DNA of 64,000 bases from Pyxidicoccus parkwaysis (GTDB lineage Bacteria; Myxococcota; Myxococcia; Myxococcales; Myxococcaceae). The first letter of the stretch is position 1. Each line of letters begins with the position of its first letter. The notes under the pieces were generated by a model. That model did no database searches. It was given only the letters and a program-made list of their open reading frames with translations, and was not told the origin of the DNA. The stretch is taken from the NCBI RefSeq assembly GCF_017301735.1, contig NZ_CP071090.1, positions 3,772,001 through 3,836,000 of the forward strand. Direction: 5' to 3'. The translations under genes were made by a program, and so were the position numbers. Positions 8,974 through 16,703 of this stretch are shown here, in pieces.

Positions 8974-9005
8974 GGCCCGTGACGTGAAGCACCGTCACGG
9001 GGGCC
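8974..9005. terminator. Hairpin between convergent genes
   Basis: CCGTGACG (8977-8984) pairs with CGTCACGG (8993-9000) around an 8-base loop. The flanking GGC (8974-8976) and GCC (9003-9005) extend the stem past a two-base GG bulge (9001-9002). It lies between the GNAT stop and the end of the membrane protein gene, and lacks a T-run. Confidence 0.45.
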
Positions 9006-9006
9006 G

Positions 9007-10815
9007 TCACAATCCCATCGGGCCCAGCTCGTGCGGTATCGACACGCCTTGCCCCGGCGGCGGTAGCGCGAGCACGCGCAGTGCCCCGTCGTGCCACGTC
9101 ATGAAGCACAGGTCCGGAGACTCCAGCGGACGGTCGAAGTCGAAGTGCACGCGCATCGGCCCGGCCTCGGTGGACTCCTTCACGGTGATGCGGAGCCCGG
9201 ACAGTTGCACCTGCGTCCCGGGCGCGGGCGAGACGTCCCGGTAGACCTGCTCCCAGAAGCCCACCTTCCGCTCCTCCGTGTGCACCACGAGGTCGAAGCC
9301 ATTGGCAGAGGTGCGCTCGAGGTAGTGGTCATGCGGCGCGGCGCTGAGCAGCCGGTACCGATGGGGCGCGCGGCCCGTGAGCGCCATGGCCGCGGGGACA
9401 TAGGTGGCAATGGTGGGGTCGGCCGCGGCCACCATGACGAGGGTGCCGTCACATGGCGGAGCAGAGCGGGCGAGGCTCCACTGTGCGTCGGCAATCCGCC
9501 CCAGCGCCACGCCGAGTGCCATCCGGAAGAGCGGCCCGAAGAAGAAGTGGCCCCATACGAGCAGGACCACCGCCACGCGGAGCCCCGTGCGCGTCCACCG
9601 CGAGAGTTCGGCCTCGCGAGAGGCCTGCCAGCTCCGCACGAGCAGCACGGCCACCAGCGCACTGCCCGCCAGCAAGGGAATCATCAGCACCCGTCCACCG
9701 ATGACGCCCACGGCGCCGGGAACGACGGCGGCCAGTCCTCCCGGTAGCAGCCAGCGCAGCGTGCGTCGTTCCTGCTCGGACAGGCGCCCATGCAGGAACC
9801 GCAGGAGCACCAGGGCTCCGATGGTGACGAGTGCTCCCCAGAGCGCGAAGGCGGGATGCAGCGGAGGCACGCTCGCGGCGGCATCGGACGGTGTGGCCAC
9901 GACCAAGTCGGCCAGGAGGATGAGCACGCGCTGGGCCACTGTCGTGACGAAGGTGCCCGGAGCGCGGGCCGGGTCCAGATACGCCGCGCTGCCTCGAGCG
10001 CCGTAACCCCTGGCCACATAGAACGCGAGGTACGCCGCCACCAGGAACACGTAGGGCGCGAGGGCCGGGGCCGCGCGACGCAGGCCTTCTCGGCGGCCGA
10101 ACAATTCATAGGCGCCGATCAACGCCACCGCGCTGAGTGCCGGCTCACCTCCGAGCAGCGCGATGACGAAGAGCAGCGGCCCCAGGAAGAGTCCCGGTCT
10201 CCAACCGTCCTCACGGGCGCGCAGGTGGAACGCGAGTGCGAGCAGGCCCGGCACTCCGGACACGAGCGGATGCCGCGAGGCAATCCACGCTACGGGCATC
10301 AGGTGCGCCGCGGCCACGGCGTAGGCGACGGTGGCCACGGCCGCTAGTGGAACGGGAAGCAAGCGTTTGTGAAGCCAGCCCACCACCGAAACCATCGCCA
10401 GGAACCAGAGGAGGCTGTGCAGGTGGGCGGGGAAGGGCGCCTCGCCGAAGAGCTTCGTGTCCAGGATGAGCAGTGCGCTGGGCAGCGGACGGAAGAAGCG
10501 CACGGACAGCGTGTCGGGCGTCCACCAGGGAAGCAGGCCCCCTTCCCGAAGTCCTGCGGGCATCGTCGTCGCGGTGCCCACGAACTCGTAGAGGCCCAGC
10601 CGGTTCCACTGGCCGAAGTCGTGGAACTGCCCGGACAGGACGAGCCGGTGCAGCAGGTCATCGAGCAACAGCCCCACGGTCAGCGAGGGCAACGACACCA
10701 GCACCCCAAGTCCCAGCGCCAGGATCAGTGAGCGGGGCCAGCGCCACCAGGAGCGCGGCCGTGCAACGGCCTCTGTCGGTGGGCTCCCGCCCGATGCTGC
10801 CCCCATCTCCGGCAT
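9007..10815 (-). CDS. Large polytopic membrane protein, function unknown
   Basis: A 602-residue protein with a short proline-rich cytoplasmic N-terminus and about ten transmembrane segments up to residue 430. A soluble C-terminal domain of about 170 residues follows. The first extracytoplasmic loop after TM1 contains LLLDDLLHR and a long loop rich in W, R and P. This architecture resembles GT-C glycosyltransferase-like proteins, whose catalytic acidic residues lie in the first loop (here DD at about 52-53). The resemblance is topological only and no specific family is recognised. No operon partner is evident. Confidence 0.75.
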   Translation of the reverse strand: MPEMGAASGGSPPTEAVARPRSWWRWPRSLILALGLGVLVSLPSLTVGLLLDDLLHRLVLSGQFHDFGQWNRLGLYEFVGTATTMPAGLREGGLLPWWTPDTLSVRFFRPLPSALLILDTKLFGEAPFPAHLHSLLWFLAMVSVVGWLHKRLLPVPLAAVATVAYAVAAAHLMPVAWIASRHPLVSGVPGLLALAFHLRAREDGWRPGLFLGPLLFVIALLGGEPALSAVALIGAYELFGRREGLRRAAPALAPYVFLVAAYLAFYVARGYGARGSAAYLDPARAPGTFVTTVAQRVLILLADLVVATPSDAAASVPPLHPAFALWGALVTIGALVLLRFLHGRLSEQERRTLRWLLPGGLAAVVPGAVGVIGGRVLMIPLLAGSALVAVLLVRSWQASREAELSRWTRTGLRVAVVLLVWGHFFFGPLFRMALGVALGRIADAQWSLARSAPPCDGTLVMVAAADPTIATYVPAAMALTGRAPHRYRLLSAAPHDHYLERTSANGFDLVVHTEERKVGFWEQVYRDVSPAPGTQVQLSGLRITVKESTEAGPMRVHFDFDRPLESPDLCFMTWHDGALRVLALPPPGQGVSIPHELGPMGL

Positions 10816-11210
10816 GCGCGTGACGCCTCCATGTACCGCGCGGGCGAGCCTACCCCGAAGAAGTCACGCGGCGTCCGGGGGGCCGCTCCCGGGCACGCTG
10901 GATGCGAGCCCGCTTCACCCATGTCGATGCCCGCCCACCACCAGGGCGGGATCCTGAAGGGCGGCGTCACTCCCACGCTCCGAAGGGCGGCGGGGAGAGC
11001 GGTATCCGCCACGTCGATACACTCCGGCTCCTTTATCGCCAGAGCGGCTGCCTGGACGCCGACGGATCTCCTGGGGCGCGAATGTGACGAACGGCACGGA
11101 CCCGGTACGCGACCCCAGCTCGACGCGGAGCGCCACAACGAGGCATGTTCCCCTTCCTGGGCATTGCCCTTCGCCCCGGCTTCCTCCACCATGCCGCGCG
11201 GAGGTGGAAC
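10816..11210. other. Intergenic region, 395 bp, no gene recognised
   Basis: This is the divergent region between the membrane protein gene and the hydroxybutyrate dehydrogenase gene. Short open frames here lack credible codon use or ribosome binding sites. It presumably holds promoters for both sides, but no clear sigma-70 or sigma-54 element was found. Confidence 0.5.
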
Positions 11211-11981
11211 ATGAATCAGGATTCAAGTCGGTGTGCCCTCGTGACGGGCGCCGCGAACGGCATCGGCCTCGCGGTGGCGGAGAACCTGGCGGCCCAGGGC
11301 GTGCGCGTGCTGCTGGCGGACCTCGACGAGGCCGCGGGCTCCGCGGCGGCGAAGCGCCTCCCCGGCGCGCTCTTCCAGAAGGCGGACGTCTCCTCCCGTG
11401 AAGAATGCCGCGCCCTGGTGGCGACCGCCGAGCGTGAGTGGGGCCGCCTGGACATCCTCGTCAACAACGCGGGCCTTCAGTACGTGTCCCCGGTGGAGGA
11501 GTTCCCCGAGGACCGCTGGGAGAAGATGATCCAGATCATGCTCGTCGGGCCGTTCCTGCTGACGCGCTACGCCCTGCCGCTGATGTACGCGCGCAAGTGG
11601 GGCCGCATCATCAACATGTCCTCGCTACACGGAATCGTGGCCTCGCCGTTCAAGTCCGCGTACGTCTCCGCCAAGCATGGCCTCATGGGCCTGACGAAGA
11701 CGACGGCCCTGGAGGCCGCGGACAAGGGCGTGACGGTGAACGCCGTGTGCCCTGCCTACGTGCGCACGCCGCTGGTGGAGAAGCAGATCGCCGACCAGGC
11801 GCGCGTCCACGGAATCTCGGAGGCGGAAGTCATCGAGAAGATCATGCTCGCCCCCGCCGCCGTGAAGCGGCTCCTCGAGCCCTCCGAGGTCGCCGCCTAC
11901 GTCGCCTTCCTGTGCTCGGACGTCGCGGGCGGCATCACCGGGTCTGCGCAGGTGATGGACTGCGGCTGGACGGCTCGCTAG
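11211..11981 (+). CDS. bdhA: D-3-hydroxybutyrate dehydrogenase (SDR family)
   Basis: A 256-residue classical short-chain dehydrogenase interconverting D-3-hydroxybutyrate and acetoacetate with NAD. It shows the TGAANGIG cofactor loop (12-19), D60 in KADVSS, NNAG (85-88), the catalytic Ser in NMSSLHG (about 137), and Tyr151/Lys155 in YVSAK. NAVCPAYVRTPLVEKQI and the terminal GSAQVMDCGWTAR are characteristic of 3-hydroxybutyrate dehydrogenases. GGAGGTGG lies three bases before the ATG, which fixes the start. It converges on, and overlaps by 47 bp, an MHS-family transporter gene. The start codon lies beside a regulatory-like motif shared with the upstream region of the esterase gene. Confidence 0.9.
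   Translation: MNQDSSRCALVTGAANGIGLAVAENLAAQGVRVLLADLDEAAGSAAAKRLPGALFQKADVSSREECRALVATAEREWGRLDILVNNAGLQYVSPVEEFPEDRWEKMIQIMLVGPFLLTRYALPLMYARKWGRIINMSSLHGIVASPFKSAYVSAKHGLMGLTKTTALEAADKGVTVNAVCPAYVRTPLVEKQIADQARVHGISEAEVIEKIMLAPAAVKRLLEPSEVAAYVAFLCSDVAGGITGSAQVMDCGWTAR
11212..11226 (+). promoter_or_regulatory. 15-bp motif TGAATCAGGATTCAA at the bdhA start
   Basis: It overlaps the second and third bases of the bdhA start codon. It matches 14 of 15 positions of the motif repeated upstream of the esterase gene at 16501 and 16544 (reverse strand). The form TGAA-N6-TTCA is palindromic. A shared regulator site is inferred; chance occurrence in coding sequence cannot be excluded. Confidence 0.45.
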
Positions 11982-13299
11982 CCGAGTCCCCGCCGGGGCT
12001 CGCGGAAGGCGCCTCCGCGAGCTCCTCCCGGAAGGTCTCCGCCGACAGGTACACGGAGACCAGCGTCACCACGGCCAGCACCACCATGTAGAGCGACACC
12101 GGCCACGCCTCGCCGCCCGAGCTCGTCAGCAGCGCGGTGGCGACGACGGGCGACAGGCCCCCGGCGAACACCGACGCGAGCTGGTAGCCCAGCGACGCGC
12201 CGCTGTAGCGCACGCGCGTGCCGAACAGCTCGGAGAAGAAGCTGGCCTGCGGGCCGTACATGGCCGCGTGCGCGATGATGCCCAGCACAATCGCCAGCCA
12301 GATGAGCCCCGTCTCCTTCGTGTTCAGCAGCCAGAAGAAGGGGAAGGACATCAGCCCGCAGCCCACCGCGCCCGCCAGGTACACCGGCCGCCGGCCGAAG
12401 CGGTCAGACGCGGCGCCGAACGCGGGAATCGCCACCAGGTGCACCGCCATCGCCACCAGCACCCCGTTGAGGAACGTGGAGCGCGGCAGGCCCAGCCGCT
12501 CCGTGCCGTACGAGAGGACGAACGTGGTGATGATGTAGAAGAAGCCGTTCTCCGCGAAGCGCGCCCCCATGGCCAACAGAATCTGCTTCGGGTACGTGCG
12601 CAGCGCGTCCAGCACGGGGATGCGCGGGGCCTCGGGCTCCGGCTTGCGGTGCTTGAACACCGGCGACTCGGCCACGCGCAGGCGGATGAACACGCCCATT
12701 CCGATGAGCACCGAGCTGAGCAGGAACGGGATGCGCCAGCCCCACGCGAGGAACTGCGCTTCGCTCAGCCGGGAGAAGATGGAGAACACGGCCGTGGCCA
12801 GCAGCATGCCCGCCGGAGCCCCCATCTGCGGCCAGCTCCCGTAGAAGCCCCGGCGATTCGGCGGCGCGTGCTCCACCGCCATCAGCACCGCGCCGCCCCA
12901 CTCACCCCCCAGGCCGAAGCCCTGCACGAGCCGCAGCAGCACGAGCAGCGCCGGGGCCCAGGGGCCCAGCGTGTCGTAGGTGGGCAGGAGGCCCACGGCG
13001 AAGGTCGCCAGGCCCATCAGCATCAGCGTGGCGCTGAGCATGGCCTTGCGGCCCAGCTTGTCTCCGTAGTGACCGAACACCACGCCACCCAGCGGACGGG
13101 CGATGAAGCCGACGGCGAAGGTGCCGAAGGCCGCCATCGTCCCCGTCAGCGGGTCGAAGGAGGGGAAGAAGAGACGGTTGAACACCAGCGCCGCCGCCGT
13201 CCCGTAGAGGAAGAAGTCGTACCACTCGATGGCCGTGCCGATGAAGCTCGCCACCGCCACCTTGATGATGGAGTCCTGCCGCTCCTGCGTGGGCTGCAT
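11935..13299 (-). CDS. MFS transporter, metabolite:H+ symporter (MHS) family
   Basis: A 454-residue inner-membrane carrier with twelve predicted helices. The N-terminal signature IGTAIEWYDFFLYGTAAALVF, the RPLGGVVFGHYGDKLGRKAML loop and LLVLLRLVQGFGLGGEWGGAVLM are diagnostic of the MHS family (proton symport of organic acids such as alpha-ketoglutarate or shikimate). Only the substrate is open; in this context a hydroxy acid such as 3-hydroxybutyrate is a reasonable guess. GGGAGGGGAAG lies just before the ATG. The last 47 bp overlap the end of bdhA on the opposite strand. The porin gene lies 30 bp upstream on the same strand, suggesting one operon. Confidence 0.9.
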   Translation of the reverse strand: MQPTQERQDSIIKVAVASFIGTAIEWYDFFLYGTAAALVFNRLFFPSFDPLTGTMAAFGTFAVGFIARPLGGVVFGHYGDKLGRKAMLSATLMLMGLATFAVGLLPTYDTLGPWAPALLVLLRLVQGFGLGGEWGGAVLMAVEHAPPNRRGFYGSWPQMGAPAGMLLATAVFSIFSRLSEAQFLAWGWRIPFLLSSVLIGMGVFIRLRVAESPVFKHRKPEPEAPRIPVLDALRTYPKQILLAMGARFAENGFFYIITTFVLSYGTERLGLPRSTFLNGVLVAMAVHLVAIPAFGAASDRFGRRPVYLAGAVGCGLMSFPFFWLLNTKETGLIWLAIVLGIIAHAAMYGPQASFFSELFGTRVRYSGASLGYQLASVFAGGLSPVVATALLTSSGGEAWPVSLYMVVLAVVTLVSVYLSAETFREELAEAPSASPGGDSASEPSSRSPSPAQTR

Positions 13300-13329
13300 G
13301 TCTTCCCCTCCCAGTGTCCGGTGTGGTGA

Positions 13330-14772
13330 TTACAGCAGCAGGCGGAGCGTCATGAAGTAGGACGCGTCGATTTCGTCGTCCTCACGGTCCTGCTTCTTCT
13401 GGTAGCGCGCGTAGCGGGCGCCCAGGGCCACATCGTCGGTGAACCAGTAGGTGCCACCGATGTTGAGGTACGTCTGCGCCGTCTTCGTCACCGGCTCCAC
13501 GGCGGGCGAGTCCCCGGTGGCCGGAATGAAGCTGGGCGAGCGGTCCGTCACGCGGGCGAACTGGACGCCCACGCCCGAGCGGCCCTGGATGTTGACGTCC
13601 ACGCCGGCGGAGAACGTCGTCGCCGTGTAGCGCGTGCCCAGGAGCTGGTCCGCGAAGCCCGCCGTGCTGTTGGTGACGTCATTCTGCACGCGGGCGATGT
13701 TGAAGAACGGGGTGATGAAGAGCGGGATGCCCACGTTGGTGTGCAGCTTCAGCAGCAGGTTGCCGCGCAGGTTGTTGCCGTGCAGCAGCGGGTCCGTGCG
13801 CGACGTCATCTGGTAGTTCACGTCGAACACCTGGGCCATGGCCTTGGCCTCGAACAGCTCATGCGTGTACGAGAGCGACGGGCTGAGGACCTGGAAGTGC
13901 AGGTCGTCATCCGGCTGGCCGTTGCGGAAGTTGCCCAGGGGCCGCTCCCAGAAGCGGCTGCCGCCGCCGAACGAGCCGCCCACCTGGTAGGAGCTGGACG
14001 TGCTCAGCGGGTTCGCCGCCGTGAAGCCGAAGCCCAGCCGGAAGCCCTTCCAGTCATACGCCGCCTGCGCGCCCTGGCCGCGGTTGAAGCCGCTGTAGAG
14101 GAGCGGATCTCGCGTGTACTTGTCCGCGAGGAGCGTGTCCGCCACGTGCGTGGAGATGTAGTCCACGCTGGCCGGGTCCAGGATGATGCCGGCCTCCACC
14201 GTTGCGTTCCACCGCTGCAGGCGGATGACCTGGTCGCGGACGCTGAAGGACGCGGTGCCTTCCCAGACTCCCGAGCCGTGCGCGCGGATGTTGCGCTCGA
14301 ACTCGCTCTTGAAGGAGACGTACTGCCCCAGGCGTCCCTCGAAGCCGAAGCGCGTGAGGGCCACCGTCGTCGCGCGGCTCTCGCGGTTGCGGTTGAGCGT
14401 CTGGATGAGGTTCTCCACGTGGATGCCGCCCGCCAGCGCGAGCAGCGGCTTCACGTAGAACGCCTCGTTGCCAATCGCGATCTTCGGCCGGACGACGGGC
14501 GGGGGCGTGGTGTCGATGACCTCGCTGGTGCCCGCCATCTCCTCGGGCGTGGAGGGCTTGTCCTCCTCCTTGGGCTTGTCGGCCTGCGCGGCCTTGTCGG
14601 CGGGAGCCTCGGCGGCGGCGGGCGCTGCCACTGGAGTCTGCTGGGGCGCGTCGGAAGCGGGCGCCGCCGGAGCGGACTCGGTGGCGGCGGGGGCGGGGGA
14701 CTGGGCCCAGGCGGCCGGCACCGTACCCAGGGCCAGCGCGCACAGGGTCGCGGTGATGGGGAATCGCTTCAT
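13330..14772 (-). CDS. Outer-membrane porin with Ala/Pro-rich linker
   Basis: A 480-residue exported protein with a cleavable signal (MKRFPITATL...AWAQ). An Ala/Pro/Lys/Glu linker follows to about residue 80, then a chain of alternating amphipathic strands ending in the C-terminal aromatic motif YFMTLRLLL. Recurrent strand patterns (FGFEGRLGQYVSFKSEFE, GVGVQFARVTDRS, ALGARYARYQKKQD) fit a 16-strand OprP/OprO-like or general porin barrel. The start at 14772 is set by the signal peptide. It lies between the esterase and the MHS transporter on one strand, so it could provide outer-membrane entry for the hydrolysed product. Confidence 0.8.
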   Translation of the reverse strand: MKRFPITATLCALALGTVPAAWAQSPAPAATESAPAAPASDAPQQTPVAAPAAAEAPADKAAQADKPKEEDKPSTPEEMAGTSEVIDTTPPPVVRPKIAIGNEAFYVKPLLALAGGIHVENLIQTLNRNRESRATTVALTRFGFEGRLGQYVSFKSEFERNIRAHGSGVWEGTASFSVRDQVIRLQRWNATVEAGIILDPASVDYISTHVADTLLADKYTRDPLLYSGFNRGQGAQAAYDWKGFRLGFGFTAANPLSTSSSYQVGGSFGGGSRFWERPLGNFRNGQPDDDLHFQVLSPSLSYTHELFEAKAMAQVFDVNYQMTSRTDPLLHGNNLRGNLLLKLHTNVGIPLFITPFFNIARVQNDVTNSTAGFADQLLGTRYTATTFSAGVDVNIQGRSGVGVQFARVTDRSPSFIPATGDSPAVEPVTKTAQTYLNIGGTYWFTDDVALGARYARYQKKQDREDDEIDASYFMTLRLLL

Positions 14773-14807
14773 GGAGAGTGCTCGGGAAGGAGTGGGAGGT
14801 ACTGCTG

Positions 14808-14844
14808 CCGGCCCCGCCGCGTGTGAGGGACGCGGCGGGGCCGG
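14808..14844. other. Perfect 15-bp intercistronic hairpin
   Basis: CCGGCCCCGCCGCGT (14808-14822) and ACGCGGCGGGGCCGG (14830-14844) are exact complements around a 7-base loop, between the esterase stop and the porin start. No T-run follows on the minus strand. An RNA-stabilising, processing or attenuating structure is more likely than a strong intrinsic terminator. Confidence 0.7.
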
Positions 14845-14870
14845 CTTCCTTGGGGGGGAGGGGGAGCGGG

Positions 14871-16307
14871 CTACTGCGCGAGGTAGCGCAGCACCAGGTC
14901 CAGCCCCGCGGAAGAGCGCATGGAGCCGAAGTGGTTGGCGATGAAGCCCTTGTTGAAGTAGCCGCTCGTGTCGTAGTCGCTCAGTGTGGTGAGCGTGTTC
15001 GTCACGCAGCCGTCCATGTCGATGCGCGAGGCGGCCTCGGAGACGTAGTAGTCCTGGTAGTTGGAGCCCTTCGTCTTGTCCGTCATCGTGATGGTGAAGT
15101 ACTTCACGACGTTGTTGCCGCACTGGCCCGTCTTGCCGAAGGCGTAGTCACCGTCCGCGCACGGGGTGGCGAAGAGGTCGCGGGGGCCGTTGAGCGGCTT
15201 GTGGAAGTACGTCTGCACGTAGTTGGAGCGGCTGCCCATCTCGCAGACGATGGTGCCGCGCATGGTGTCGTTGGCGGCGCACAGCGAGTTGGGCTGGGTG
15301 TCGTAGGTGGACACGCCGTGGTTGGCGCCCGAGCCGAGGATGACGTGGGAGAGCTGGGTGAAGGGGTTGACGGCGCCCGAGCGGCCGGCGCTCCACTCCA
15401 CGTACATGCGGCGCAGGGCATCGCGCACGACGGTGACGCCCAGCGAGTGGCCGATGAGGGCCACCTTGCGGTTCGGGTTGTTCTTCATCACCGCCTTCAC
15501 CAGCGACTGGAGGATGGGCGTGGACCAGCCGTGGTCGATGTTGCCCGCGGCGTTCTGCGTGGTGCTGTTGGCGGCCGGGTCGATGGTGGTGACGATGTCC
15601 GTGCGGAAGTCCACGGCGATGACGTGGTAGCGCAGCGCGATGAGCTTCTCGGCGAGCTGATCACGCGCGGTGGTGTCCGCGGTGAACTGGACGTTCTCCG
15701 TGGCGGTGTTGACGGAGGTGCCCTCCGGGAGGACGAACTTCTCCCAGGTGTGCGGGCGCGTGGAGTTGCCGTGCACGAGGATGACGATGGGCTTCGACGT
15801 GTCCTCGTTGTTCTGCGTGTACTCCTTGGCCGCGCAGGGATAGCCGTCGATCTTCGCCACGTTGCCGTCGAGGTAGTTGGTGGCCGCGTTGGGGCCGCCG
15901 AAGGCCACCGCGCCCGTCCACTTGCCGTCGTTGTTGCCGTCCTTGTACGGCGTGGTGCCGGTGGTGTTGGCCTTGTCGTAGTAGAGGTTCGTCACCGAGC
16001 AGCCCGGGTGGTTCGTCAGCGGGCGGTAGTGGCCGTCATAGCTGCGGTAGTTGTCCTGGTTCTGCGGCACGGTGGTGGTGATTTCCGCCATCTCCGGCGC
16101 GTCCTGGATGGACCAGTTGGCGATGTCGATGCCCGCCGCCTGGACCTCGGACGTCTTCGCGGAGATGCGATCGCGACAGGCCTTCACCTCGGCCGGCGTC
16201 TGGTCCTGGGGAGTCACGCCGTCATCCGGGTCCTGGTTCTGACATGCCAGCCCGCACAGCCCGAGGACCGCCGCCACAGCACGAATCGTCATGCGCCGCG
16301 TTGCCAT
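14871..16307 (-). CDS. Secreted alpha/beta-hydrolase (lipase or PHB-depolymerase-like)
   Basis: A 478-residue exported esterase, possibly a lipoprotein (MATRRMTIRAVAAVLGLCGLAC). The alpha/beta-hydrolase core starts with IVILVHGN (174-181, oxyanion loop). The nucleophile Ser288 is in IGHSLG; His459 in ANHFGS is the likely triad histidine, with an Asp from the 430-446 region. A long insert with cysteines (343-396) could be a lid or binding region. The layout, with HGN followed by a short spacer and a GHSLG elbow, is reminiscent of the lipase-like PhaZ7 group of poly(3-hydroxybutyrate) depolymerases, but triacylglycerol lipase remains possible. Its neighbours are a porin, an MHS importer and 3-hydroxybutyrate dehydrogenase, which favours the PHB reading. 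Three repeated motifs lie 160-270 bp upstream. Confidence 0.8.
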   Translation of the reverse strand: MATRRMTIRAVAAVLGLCGLACQNQDPDDGVTPQDQTPAEVKACRDRISAKTSEVQAAGIDIANWSIQDAPEMAEITTTVPQNQDNYRSYDGHYRPLTNHPGCSVTNLYYDKANTTGTTPYKDGNNDGKWTGAVAFGGPNAATNYLDGNVAKIDGYPCAAKEYTQNNEDTSKPIVILVHGNSTRPHTWEKFVLPEGTSVNTATENVQFTADTTARDQLAEKLIALRYHVIAVDFRTDIVTTIDPAANSTTQNAAGNIDHGWSTPILQSLVKAVMKNNPNRKVALIGHSLGVTVVRDALRRMYVEWSAGRSGAVNPFTQLSHVILGSGANHGVSTYDTQPNSLCAANDTMRGTIVCEMGSRSNYVQTYFHKPLNGPRDLFATPCADGDYAFGKTGQCGNNVVKYFTITMTDKTKGSNYQDYYVSEAASRIDMDGCVTNTLTTLSDYDTSGYFNKGFIANHFGSMRSSAGLDLVLRYLAQ

Positions 16308-16467
16308 TTGTAGCTCCGTTGCAATCGCTTACAGGGTTCAGTGGAAGTGCGGGTGGTTCCCTGGCGAAGCACAGCTGAGAAGGAGGGAAGTCCCGGCCTG
16401 CGGCGAAGTCTCCGAGCACCGCAAGTGAGGGATTCGTACCAAAGGACGAGCGCGGGGAGCAAACCGG

Positions 16468-16575
16468 AGTTGAAGGTTGATTCATCTTTCGGCCGCAGCG
16501 AGTTGAAGCCTGATTCAGTATTGCGACGCGTCACGCAGCCGGAAGTTGAAGCCTGATTCAGTATTGCAGCGCGTC
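16468..16575 (-). repeat. Three iterated TGAATCA-type motifs upstream of the esterase gene
   Basis: On the minus strand the motif TGAATCAGGCTTCAA occurs twice (within 16501-16532 and 16544-16575). The two copies share about 30 of 32 bases, including the tail ATTGC..CGCGTC on the plus strand. A third degenerate copy, TGAATCAACCTTCAA, is in 16468-16484. All keep TGAA-N6-TTCA. Copy starts are 33 and 43 bp apart. The position upstream of the esterase-porin operon suggests operator repeats. The flanking 16308-16703 stretch holds no other gene. Confidence 0.65.
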
Positions 16576-16703
16576 GGGTGTCGAGGGGCAGGTGTCGCGC
16601 GTCGCGGTGCGTCAGAGATTGCGAAGCAGGGTGCCCATCGCGGCGCGTCATGGGTGTACGTTCCCGCTCCTGGACCCGACGTCACCCGGAAGGCGCACAC
16701 CGA

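Noticed and set aside
16468-16575. CRISPR array
   Set aside because: Only three short imperfect copies with spacings of 33 and 43 bp and no cas genes; operator repeats fit better.
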